From: Victivallales bacterium
Lineage (GTDB): Bacteria > Verrucomicrobiota > Lentisphaeria > Oligosphaerales > Oligosphaeraceae
Assembly: GCA_017543165.1 (NCBI GenBank)
Contig: JAFYGL010000305.1
Coordinates: forward strand, 1 to 8,919
DNA: 8,919 bases
Direction of reading: 5' to 3'
Below are positions 1-8,700 of this stretch, one piece after another. The notes beneath the pieces are model-generated. The model searched no databases. It saw only the letters and a list, made by a program, of their open reading frames with translations, and had not been told where the DNA came from. A program made the translations under genes and the position numbers. The stretch's first letter is position 1. Each line of letters opens with the position of its first letter.

Positions 1-1056
<1,056 letters not shown>

Positions 1057-1058
1057 GG

Positions 1059-1067
1059 TTTCACCTT
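1059..1067 (-). promoter_or_regulatory. Shine-Dalgarno sequence of the ATPase gene
   Basis: On the minus strand the 11-base gap between the permease TAG and the ATPase ATG reads AAGGTGAAACC. The AAGGTG core sits about 5 bases from the ATG, which fixes the start and supports translation as part of the same operon. Confidence 0.7.
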
Positions 1068-3092
1068 CTATTTCATTGTTGGGATGACTATGCCGCGGAG
1101 GATTATCTTCTGGCATGAGAGGAAGACCAGCAGGGTTGGTATGGAGGCTATGATGAAGCCTGCCGACACAATCCAGGGTTCGCCGCTCCACCAGATTGAG
1201 GCCTGATACAGCCACACCGCAATCGTCCACATGCTCTTTTTCTGGCAGATGATGAGCGCCCATTCCCATCCATTGTATGCGTGCATGAACGCGGTGAGGC
1301 AGTTGATTGCCAGAATGGGCTTGACCAGCGGCATTGCCACGATGCGGAATATCTGGAATTCGGAGGCGCCGTCAATGGTGGCGGCCTCGAAGAGTTCCTG
1401 CGGCAGGCTGTCGAAGAAGCCCTTCAGTATGAAGATGCTCATGCCATTGGCTGCGCTGGGCAGCACCAGCGCCCACATTGTGTTCAGCATTCCCAGGTCA
1501 CGCATAAGCAGGTATGAGGGGATGGCCGACACCATCGTGGGGAACGCCATGGTGGCCAGCATGTACAGGATGATTTTGTCATGCCCCTTCAGGTTGAAGC
1601 GGCTCAGGGCGTAGGCGGCGAGTGGGTTGATGGTGAGGGTGAAGCATAGCGTCAAGGCAATCAGTCCCAATGTGACCAGGATTGCGTTGCCGTTGAAGAG
1701 CAGGTAGCTCATCACCATGTAGAAATTCTTGACTGCGGGTTGCAGTGTGATTTTCCACTGGTGGTCGATGAATAGTTGCGTGTATGCGGCGTGGAAGGGC
1801 GGGAATATTTCCTCCAGATTTGAATATTCCGTGTGGTATGCCTGGTTGATTTTCTCCAGTGAGCCGTATTTTTCCATGACGAAAGCCTGGTACGCGATTT
1901 CGGAACTGGTGAATATCTTGGCTTCAGGTGGCTGTTTCTTTGCGAAGTTCATCCATATTTTCTGGAAATTGCTCTGGGATTTCAGCCTTGGCGCCGCGGC
2001 TGGCAGCCTGACTTCCGCAAAGGAGGAGTAATTGGTGCCAAGCATTTTGTTCAATGTGGCGATTTCGGGCACATTGGTCTGCACATCCTTCTGGAACGCG
2101 GCCTCCATTTCAGGCGTGACCTTGAGTTTGCATAGCCGCAGCGGAAAATATTCGTTCTGGAAACGCCTCCAGATTGCTTGCAGCTCCTTTGGAAAACTGG
2201 CTGGAAGGGGGAATGGCGTGTGCTCCAGGCAGGGATAGTCCGTCTTTGCCACGGCATTGTATTTCTCGATTTCGTATGTGTGCCCCGTCTCCAGTTTCAG
2301 CCGTTCGCTGCCAAGAAACTCATACCACTTGACTCGCAGGCAGAAGGGCGTGGCGAAGCCGCACTCGGGGCGCAGGTCCTGCATATCCCGCAAAAACAGC
2401 TTGTAACCCTCGAAACGCCCGTCGCCTTCGTAGGGAATGTAGTTCTGGGAATCCAGGGGCAGGGACCTTTCCTTGTCGAAATACACATTGTAGAAACTTT
2501 CAAAGGGCGTTTCCCATTCCTCGCTGATTTCCTGCAAGGCCCCGTTCATCAGCTGGCGTTTGCTGATTTTCTCGCCAGGATGCTTTTCCTTGTAGAGTCC
2601 GCTGTAGTGCCTGATTAGAAAATCCACGGATAGAACCCTGTCAGGATTGCAGAGCAGGTCCGTCAAGTCATATTGCATGGAGAACTCGCTGTAGTCCTGC
2701 GCCATTGCCTTGAAGCCTTCTGGATTTCTTCTTGCCTCTTCCAGATAGAAGTTCGCGAAGTCAGCGTGGCCTTCCTTGTCCCTGCCAATCACGGACCAGG
2801 AATTCCAGTGGCGCGGCCTTTCTGGAAAATACGCCTTCATCTGCGCGGAATAACTGGGGAATCTGAAGAAGTACTGGCTAAGGCCCCTGACATAGCGGAA
2901 GTCCTCGTGGAAAAGGAAGCGTGGAACCACATTGTAGTTCCAGTAGTCGCTGGCGGTGCTGAGGCTGCTGCTTATAGTGATAAGAAATGGTATCACCATG
3001 CAAGCACCCATGATACATAATATGCAATAAATTATCCCTAGAAGCAAACGGCTTGACCAGGATTTACGACCGACTTCGGCTATGAGTGGCAT
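1068..3092 (-). CDS. MalG/AraQ-type carbohydrate ABC permease with a large extracytoplasmic insertion
   Basis: This is the second membrane subunit of a CUT1 sugar importer. At 674 residues it is more than twice the usual length of about 280. Helix 1 lies near 17-39 and ends in PFLITISSSLSTA, matching the usual PFLWMLSTSLK region. The permease core then resumes at about 466 with NGNAILVTLG and NPLAAYALSRF, followed by helices near 466-490, 507-529, 538-560, 588-605 and 641-661. The EAA coupling loop that contacts the ATPase is intact (EAATIDGASEFQIFRIVAMP, 569-588). Between helices 1 and 2, roughly residues 75-455 form an added soluble domain, which by the normal topology lies outside the membrane. 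The ATG at 3092 is preceded by TAAGGAG, where the Shine-Dalgarno overlaps the stop codon of the upstream gene. The permease assignment is firm; the function of the insertion is unknown. Confidence 0.95.
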   Translation of the reverse strand: MPLIAEVGRKSWSSRLLLGIIYCILCIMGACMVIPFLITISSSLSTASDYWNYNVVPRFLFHEDFRYVRGLSQYFFRFPSYSAQMKAYFPERPRHWNSWSVIGRDKEGHADFANFYLEEARRNPEGFKAMAQDYSEFSMQYDLTDLLCNPDRVLSVDFLIRHYSGLYKEKHPGEKISKRQLMNGALQEISEEWETPFESFYNVYFDKERSLPLDSQNYIPYEGDGRFEGYKLFLRDMQDLRPECGFATPFCLRVKWYEFLGSERLKLETGHTYEIEKYNAVAKTDYPCLEHTPFPLPASFPKELQAIWRRFQNEYFPLRLCKLKVTPEMEAAFQKDVQTNVPEIATLNKMLGTNYSSFAEVRLPAAAPRLKSQSNFQKIWMNFAKKQPPEAKIFTSSEIAYQAFVMEKYGSLEKINQAYHTEYSNLEEIFPPFHAAYTQLFIDHQWKITLQPAVKNFYMVMSYLLFNGNAILVTLGLIALTLCFTLTINPLAAYALSRFNLKGHDKIILYMLATMAFPTMVSAIPSYLLMRDLGMLNTMWALVLPSAANGMSIFILKGFFDSLPQELFEAATIDGASEFQIFRIVAMPLVKPILAINCLTAFMHAYNGWEWALIICQKKSMWTIAVWLYQASIWWSGEPWIVSAGFIIASIPTLLVFLSCQKIILRGIVIPTMK
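1800..1955 (-). repeat. Protein repeat copy 3 in permease insertion (residues 380-431)
   Basis: This copy starts at WMNF (380-383) and ends with SLEKINQAYHTEYSNLEEIF then P431. It shares W-x-x-F, N-x4-T-x-Y and a closing Pro with the other copies. Its conserved Asn416 lies 68 residues after that of copy 2. Confidence 0.6.
2001..2171 (-). repeat. Protein repeat copy 2 in permease insertion (residues 308-364)
   Basis: This copy starts at WRRF (308-311) and ends with EIATLNKMLGTNYSSFAEV then RLP to Pro364. It is the best match to the shared pattern. Its Asn348 lies 69 residues after the equivalent Asn279 of copy 1. Confidence 0.6.
2202..2327 (-). repeat. Protein repeat copy 1 in permease insertion (residues 256-297)
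   Basis: This copy starts at WYEF (256-259) and ends with EIEKYNAVAKTDYPCLEHT then Pro. The spacer between W-x-x-F and the Asn is shorter (23 residues) than in copies 2 and 3 (40 and 36). A weaker fourth candidate lies upstream at about residues 133-212 (DYSEF ... ETPFESFYNVYF ... LP). Confidence 0.5.
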
Positions 3093-3098
3093 ATATGC

Positions 3099-3107
3099 TT
3101 CTCCTTA
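3099..3107 (-). promoter_or_regulatory. Shine-Dalgarno of the MalG-like gene overlapping the upstream stop codon
   Basis: On the minus strand the TAA that ends the fusion gene is part of TAAGGAGAA, with AAGGAG 8 bases before the ATG at 3092. The overlap suggests translational coupling between the two permease genes. Confidence 0.8.
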
Positions 3108-5654
3108 TTCAGAGGCCTTCTTGTATTCCACCTTTTTGAGGAACTGTATCTGTATGTAAGTGAGGCCGATCAGGCCTGCGCCCATGATCCACGCCATGCA
3201 GGTGGCCATGCTGAAATGCAGGTAGGCGTATGCCTCCTGCCAGATTTTCATGCCTATGACCATTGTCGCGTCGCCAGGGCCGCCGAATGTCAGCAGGAAT
3301 ATGTTTCCCATGCCCTGGAATGTGCCGATGAACGAGCCCACGAAGTTGATGATGATCAGGGGCAGCAGGTACGGGACGGTGATTTTGCAGAATTTCTGCC
3401 ACCAAGTGGCGCCGTCCACATCCGCGGCCTCGTATAGTTCCTTGGGCAATGACTGGAGCGCCGCAAGATATATGAGGCTTGACATTCCCATGCCCGCCCA
3501 GACTGTGGGGATTATGCAGCATATCATTGCCAGTTTGGGGTCCTGCAACCAGGTCTGGAGCGGTATGTTCACGCCAGGCAGCTTGTTGATTGTGGTAATC
3601 AGCTGGTTCAGATATCCAGTGGCGCTGGCGGAATAGAGCATTTTCCACAGCAGGGCGATGACCACGCTGCTTGTCATCTGGGGCAGGAAGAAAAGTGTCC
3701 TGAAGAAGATTTTGCCTCTTGGTATTTCGGTCAACAGCACGGCCAGGAATATTGGCGCCAGAAAAACCATTATCATGTTCAACACCACGAAATAGCAAGT
3801 TCTCCAGATGCTTATCCAGAAGTCCCTGTTGTATGCCAGGTTGATGAAGTTGTCCAGCCCCACGAATCTGGATTCGCCCACCACCTTGTAGTCCTGGAGC
3901 GCCATGACCATGCCCCGCAGCAGGGGATAGTAGCGCCAGCAGGTGATGATTGCCAGCGCGGGAACCAGCAGCAGCACAGGCAGCCAGCCCGAATACACGG
4001 AACGGGAACCTACTTTCTTCACATTGTAGGAGAAGATGATCTTGTACAGCACCACTGCGAACAGGCAGACCACGACTATCATGATGGCCAGCGCGTATGG
4101 CCTGCGCGCCGCTAGAAATTCCTCTGGCATTTCAAACATGAGGCCGCTGTTGGCCGCCACCTGCAAGTCCGCGTATGCCTTCAGATAGTCAAAATGCTCG
4201 CCGTTGGCGCCCAGCATGATGCCGATGACACGGCGTATGATTTCATCGTTTATGTTGAGCCAGTGCCCCGAGAAAGGCTCTGTCCGTGAAAGGACTGTGC
4301 CCTCGTCTATCGCCTTGAAGTTGTCCTGTATAATCCTTGGCACATCCTTGACATACTCGTCAAAGCCGTATTGGCGCAGCCTGTCCGGCGACACAAAACT
4401 TGCCATGCCGCTGAGCACGCATTCCTCCACGTCGCGGCGGTCGTTCTCCTTGTCGATGCAAGCCAGCAGTGCCTTCCATATCTTGTCCCGTTCCTCCTTC
4501 GGGCGGTCCTTCACATTGGCGTACATGGAGCAGTAATGCTGGAAAATCTGCACGCATTGGCGTCCCTTGGGGCCTGGCGCCGCAGGGTATGGGAACCAGC
4601 TGAGCAAGGATGGTTCGAGTTGGGCGCCCTTGGCGATTTGCGCCAGGTCGTCAATGGTGGCCGCCATCATCGCGACCTCGCCCGTGCCCAGGAAATCATG
4701 GAAATAATGCTGCCTGGAAGTGGATGCGGGCAGCACCACGCCTTTGATTTGCTCGCCGTCCTTCTCAAAGGTGCCCCAGCGCAGTTTGTACCAGAATGAA
4801 AGGGCGGCTCTTCCTTCCTCAGTGTCCCAGTTGGCCCGCCAGTCGGAGGGTTCGTGGGACAGGTCTTCGCCTTCTGGCGTAATGAACTTCTCCTCCACGA
4901 TGGAGAAGCCGTATTCCTTGCCTGTCTTAGGGCTTTTGCGGTACTGGATGAATGGCTCGCCTCCAGCGGTGTATATCCATGGCAGGAACATATAGCCGCC
5001 AGTGGGAAGGCAAAGCGCCCTTTGCCCGTATGAATTGACGGCGCCCTTGACCACCTTGTTTGGCATGGTCAGCGCCTTGCACCACTCGTAGAATTCGTCC
5101 CAGTCCTTTGGCGGGTTGTTGGGATCCAGACCCGCCTCCTTGACCAGGTCTATGCGGAACACCATTCCCTGTATGGTTACGCTTGGAACGGGAATGCCGT
5201 ATATCTTGCCGTCCTGGCTGGCGACTGCTCTCCACAGGGGCTTGTATTTTTCCCATTCCTTCCACTTGACCTCGTTGCCAGAGACCTCGCCGTCCCCGTT
5301 CAAATCGTCCCCAATCCACTCGTTGAGGGGATAGAGGAAGTTCTGCTTGATGTCATTGCGTATGGTGTGGAAGAGGGAGATGCCGATGTCCGGGCTGGTT
5401 TTACCAGCCAGGGACATGAGCAGGTTCGAATCACCCGCGCTGGGCAGGGAAATGCCGCCCCATTGCCTGACTTCAATCTGCGGGTCCTCCTTCATGAGGC
5501 GCACCAGCGCGTCAACGGTGGAACTGCGCGAACCTTCGTTTACGCTGAACATGCTTCTTACGCTGACCACTGTCTTCTTGTCAGCCGTCTTGTCAGCCGC
5601 AAACGCACTGGTGAAAACCAGAAATATTAACAACAGCAATGGAGTTTTCTTCAT
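3105..5654 (-). CDS. Family-1 sugar-binding protein fused to a MalF-type ABC permease
   Basis: One 849-residue protein joins two normally separate importer parts. Counting from the ATG at 5654, residues 1-19 are a signal peptide (MKKTPLLLLIFLVFTSAFA) with an AFA/A cleavage site and no lipobox Cys. Residues ~20-505 are a family-1 solute-binding protein (IYGIPVPSVTIQGMVFRIDLVKEAG, GEVAMM, and LSWFPYPAAPGPKGRQ motifs). A canonical EF-hand-type loop is at 117-128. A hydrophobic helix at ~517-540 follows. From ~555 a MalF-type permease begins (WLPVLLLVPALAIITCWRYYP, FVGLDNF), with the EAA loop starting EAADVDGATWWQKF at ~743. The added helix returns the chain to the cytoplasm, the correct side for the MalF N-terminus. 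An in-frame GTG at 5702 would add 16 residues, but the signal peptide starts at the ATG, which is preferred although it lacks a clear Shine-Dalgarno. The gene follows the hydrolase by 107 bases and precedes the second permease by 12. The substrate is not readable from sequence. Confidence 0.93.
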   Translation of the reverse strand: MKKTPLLLLIFLVFTSAFAADKTADKKTVVSVRSMFSVNEGSRSSTVDALVRLMKEDPQIEVRQWGGISLPSAGDSNLLMSLAGKTSPDIGISLFHTIRNDIKQNFLYPLNEWIGDDLNGDGEVSGNEVKWKEWEKYKPLWRAVASQDGKIYGIPVPSVTIQGMVFRIDLVKEAGLDPNNPPKDWDEFYEWCKALTMPNKVVKGAVNSYGQRALCLPTGGYMFLPWIYTAGGEPFIQYRKSPKTGKEYGFSIVEEKFITPEGEDLSHEPSDWRANWDTEEGRAALSFWYKLRWGTFEKDGEQIKGVVLPASTSRQHYFHDFLGTGEVAMMAATIDDLAQIAKGAQLEPSLLSWFPYPAAPGPKGRQCVQIFQHYCSMYANVKDRPKEERDKIWKALLACIDKENDRRDVEECVLSGMASFVSPDRLRQYGFDEYVKDVPRIIQDNFKAIDEGTVLSRTEPFSGHWLNINDEIIRRVIGIMLGANGEHFDYLKAYADLQVAANSGLMFEMPEEFLAARRPYALAIMIVVVCLFAVVLYKIIFSYNVKKVGSRSVYSGWLPVLLLVPALAIITCWRYYPLLRGMVMALQDYKVVGESRFVGLDNFINLAYNRDFWISIWRTCYFVVLNMIMVFLAPIFLAVLLTEIPRGKIFFRTLFFLPQMTSSVVIALLWKMLYSASATGYLNQLITTINKLPGVNIPLQTWLQDPKLAMICCIIPTVWAGMGMSSLIYLAALQSLPKELYEAADVDGATWWQKFCKITVPYLLPLIIINFVGSFIGTFQGMGNIFLLTFGGPGDATMVIGMKIWQEAYAYLHFSMATCMAWIMGAGLIGLTYIQIQFLKKVEYKKASE
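5271..5306 (-). other. EF-hand-type calcium-binding loop in the solute-binding domain
   Basis: The 12 residues DLNGDGEVSGNE match the EF-hand/dockerin loop pattern D-x-[DN]-x-D-G-x-[ILV]-x3-E, with ligands at positions 1, 3, 5, 9 and 12. It sits near the N-terminal third of the binding domain, between LNEWIGD and VKWKEWEKY. Calcium binding is inferred from the motif; a structural or ligand-gating role is possible. Confidence 0.7.
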
Positions 5655-5681
5655 CTTTGTGTATTGGCTGTTTTTGCATGC

Positions 5682-5700
5682 GGGCGCCGAAGCGGCGCCC
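5682..5700 (-). promoter_or_regulatory. Strong GC hairpin upstream of the fusion gene
   Basis: GGGCGCCG-CTT-CGGCGCCC forms a perfect 8-bp stem with a 3-base loop in the transcript, 27 bases before the ATG at 5654. No T-run follows on the minus strand, so it is not a standard intrinsic terminator. It could stabilise a processed mRNA end or slow transcription between the hydrolase and the transporter genes. Confidence 0.55.
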
Positions 5701-5711
5701 ACTCAGGTTGC

Positions 5712-5731
5712 CTTGGCGGGAACATGCCAAG
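5712..5731. promoter_or_regulatory. 20-base inverted repeat, possible operator or hairpin
   Basis: CTTGGC-8-GCCAAG is a perfect dyad with 6-base arms (arms 5712-5717 and 5726-5731). It lies 7-26 bases downstream of the TATAAT on the minus strand, where a repressor such as a LacI-type protein would bind. In RNA it would be a weak stem-loop. No regulator gene is in the window. Confidence 0.35.
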
Positions 5732-5737
5732 AGAATC

Positions 5738-5743
5738 ATTATA
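5738..5743 (-). promoter_or_regulatory. Possible -10 element (TATAAT) for the transporter genes
   Basis: The minus strand has a perfect TATAAT in the AT-rich patch right after the hydrolase stop codon. The position 17 bases upstream reads AATAAT, a poor -35, and there is no TG extension. Because ATTATAAT is nearly symmetric, the plus strand also reads TATAAT. The call is tentative: it could be an internal promoter allowing transporter expression apart from the hydrolase, or chance in a short AT-rich gap. Confidence 0.3.
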
Positions 5744-5761
5744 ATTGAGGGTGAAACATCA

Positions 5762-8700
5762 TTATTCCGCCAGGTACAACTTGTAGTTGCGGCGCGGAAT
5801 GCTGGCTTTGAATTGGTTGCCATTCAACTGGATTGCCTGGCCGCTTTCGGCGTCCACAAGCTTGCCTTTCTTGAAGAAGGCCTTGTCCAGTTTCACGGTC
5901 AAATCCTGGTTCTTCAGGGACAGGTTCGCCACTGAAATCAGGTACTTGCCCTTGTTTTCCCAGCATACCGAGTAGCACTCCTTGCCGTCGCTGGTGACTG
6001 GATGCTGCTCTCCCCAGTACGGGAAGAAGCGCACTTCCTTGTCCCCGATGTGGAAGTCCTGCTTGATTTTCATGAGTTTGTATGCTGGATTCGGGTTGCA
6101 GAATATGGGCTGGAGTATGTTGTCATGGGTAAGGCACATTGCCAGGTAGTCCCTGGCGGCCTCCTCGCTGGCCGCGTATTTGGAATCGATTTTAGGGCTT
6201 TTGGTGATGTTGCTTATGATGCAGCCAGCCCAGCCAAATGCCTGACCGCCATATTCGATGGCCCAGCGGTCTGGATTCGAGACATAGTATAGGAAGTCCT
6301 GCCCGCCATTCTCCAGGGAGGCGAGTATTTCCTTGGCATTGACCGTATATTGGTCCATCAGCGATGCCTTCTGGAAATATGCGGAATTGATGTTTTCGCC
6401 TGTGATGATGCTTTCGCAGAAGCTGGCGATTGGAACGACGAGTGTCGCCGCCGTGTGCACGCGCATGACAGGGATGCGCCCATGCTTCTTGTAGAATACA
6501 TGGCACATTCTCTTGAGCAGGTCGCGGCGGGCGAACCAGTCGTATTCGGGATAGCGCTTGCCGTCCCTGTCATAGTATCCCATGTCGTGCTTGTGGTTTG
6601 TGTCTGGGACTGGCCCCCATTCGTCCAGATTCGCCACGCCGTCGCATCCGTATTGGGCGTGTGTCTCCATCAGGTAGCAGAAGAAGTCCTGGTAGCGGCT
6701 GCCAAGCCCCACCTGGAACTGGCGTTCACCCTTCTGCTTGCCGTAGGGCGCCGTCGAAAGCGGCTCCTTGCGCCATTCAAAATAGTATTTCTTGACCTCG
6801 GGCGGCTGCCAAAGGAAAGGCTCCTCCTGCTTGACGGAATTGGTGTCCGCATTGTCAGTGGTGGGATCCCATGGCACCGCCTTGTACTGGGACATGTTCT
6901 TGTAGATGCCCAGGTTGCAGAGAATGGGGTCTATGTACAAGCCGAACAGGCGGTTCTTCCTGTGTGCCTTGTCCAGCCGCGCCTTGTATGCCTCCACATC
7001 GTAGATGCGTGGATAGAAGCCCACGCGCTGTGGATTGTCCGTGGCTGGCGGCCTGAAGTCATAGCTGCCGCTGCTGTATATGACTGGCGTGTCCGCGCCT
7101 GTCTGTTTTTCTGCGGAATCGGCCCTGTAGTCGTAGTTCATGTCCGCCAGGCGCCATCCGTCAGGCCTTGGGCGCACAGGCGTCGCCATCAGGCCGAAGG
7201 TGTAGGTGGTGCGGCGGCTGAACAGGCGCGGCTCGGAAATGGGCTGCACGTTCAGCGTGACCAGGCCAGCTTTGCGCTCCACGGACAGGCCCTGCTTGCG
7301 CTGGCTGCGGGCGTGCGGGCTCCAGTACTGCTCCGAGGCGCAGAACCAGAGCAGGCCTTTCTCATAGCCGCCCAGCCAGACTTGTATCTTGAACGGCGCC
7401 TTCCACAATATGCCTTCGCCAGCAGGAAGCCTGCGTGTGTTGCTGACGCGCGGCACGTTCAGGGAAAGGCCGCCTTCCCTGGCGCCAGTGTACTGTATGA
7501 AGGTGGCGTTCTTCTCTGGCAGCGGTATTGAATAATGGAAGTCCTCGATTTCCACGGTGCCTCTTGGGTCGAAGGTGAAGTCCACCTTCACCATGCCGTC
7601 ATATTCGATTGCGGTTCTGACCTCGATGTCCACATTGGGTGAATTGGCCCTGGAGAACAGCTCGACCACGCCTTTTCTTTCACGCAGAAGCACCTGCCTG
7701 TCCACTTTGAAATCCACATATTTCCCATTGACCTTTGCGCTGAAGCTCATGGGACCCGCCATGAATTCGCTGCCATGTATCTTCACGCCATTGAGCAGGC
7801 CAAGATTTGTGAATGAGTATTCCCTTCCCCATACGGAGGCGGTGCCGTTCTTGTAGTTGATTGGGGTGAACGGCGGCAGGATGAAGTCATCGTCCAGGGC
7901 CTCTATGCCGCGCCTGTTGGTGAGCCAGTCCTCCTTTGCGGCCTGCTCCTCGGTGATAGGCGGCAATGGCCTTGAGACAAGCCCCTCCTGCGCTGCCTTG
8001 GCGGCCACGGAGCCTGGTTCCAGGCGTGTGAACTTCACGCTGTCGATGTAGAGCGGCACTTCAGTTGGATTGTAGAGTACGATTGCGCAGTCCTTCGCCT
8101 CTGCTGGCACGTTGATAGTCGCCCTGGATGCCGTCCATTTGTCCTCGCCAGGTATATTCGCGCCGCCTTCCTTGAAGAAAGGCTTGAATGTGTCTCCGCT
8201 GTAGTAGCCGATGGCATAGCATATCTTCTTGGATTCATTTACGGTGCAGGTGCCTTTGCGCATTGCCAGTTCAAGCTTGTAGCTCTCCTTGGCCTTGAGA
8301 GCCACTGGTATGCGGCGTGTCTCGTTGTTGCTCTTGCCCTGGAATATGTAGCACTTCTTGCCCTCGAAGTGCTCCTCGTCCACATTGTATGGTGCATTTT
8401 CCTCGAAGTCCAGCATGAAATCAGGTTTTGCAGCGGAGGGCTGAACAGTTGCAATGCTTGGCTTGCCGCCCTTCAGCAAATCATCCGCCACAGTTGCCCA
8501 TTGTTCCTCGCCCACCTTGTGCGCCGCGTATGAAGTGACGTATTCAGGAGAGGTGTAGCCAAGCGTCCAGTTGGTCAGTTTGTGCTGTACGTAGAATTTG
8601 TGGTATGACTTATGGTCCCAGATCGTGTAGTTGCGCATTTCCGTGGGGATTGGCGTGGCAATCTTTGTCAGCACCAGAGTCTGCAGTTTGGGGGAGTAGA

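Larger units (their letters stand above)
1728..2870 (-). other. Inserted extracytoplasmic domain of the MalG-like permease (residues ~75-455)
   Basis: In ordinary MalG-type permeases the loop between helices 1 and 2 is a few dozen residues. Here it is about 380 residues, rich in Trp, Tyr, Phe and charged residues, with no hydrophobic stretch long enough to cross the membrane. It is therefore probably a folded periplasmic domain. Short pieces such as FVMEKYGSLEKINQAYHTEY recall the helix after the catalytic barrel strands in GH42-like proteins (pattern YG-x-I-x-x-LN-x-a-x-GT-x-Y), but no catalytic centre was recognised. The boundaries are estimates from hydrophobicity and from where the permease consensus stops and restarts. 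Confidence 0.8.

Noticed and set aside
1728..2870. Permease insertion as a chimeric gene or a second gene fused by frameshift error
   Set aside because: The frame is uninterrupted for 674 codons, codon style is the same throughout, and the permease consensus stops and restarts at matching points on both sides.
5682..5700. GC hairpin as a rho-independent terminator
   Set aside because: No run of T follows the stem in the minus-strand direction, and on the plus strand there is neither an upstream gene nor a T-run after it.
5740..5745. TATAAT on the plus strand as a promoter
   Set aside because: It arises from the near-palindrome ATTATAAT, and no gene lies on the plus strand downstream of it.
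5593..5823. Small minus-strand ORF (76 codons) spanning the gap between hydrolase and fusion gene
   Set aside because: It overlaps both genes out of frame, has no ribosome site and its sequence is an out-of-frame reading of the flanking genes.
6350..7531. Long plus-strand ORF (393 codons) opposite the hydrolase
   Set aside because: It is fully antisense to a strongly supported coding frame, its translation is low-complexity-like with no recognisable domain, and such antisense ORFs are common in GC-biased genes.
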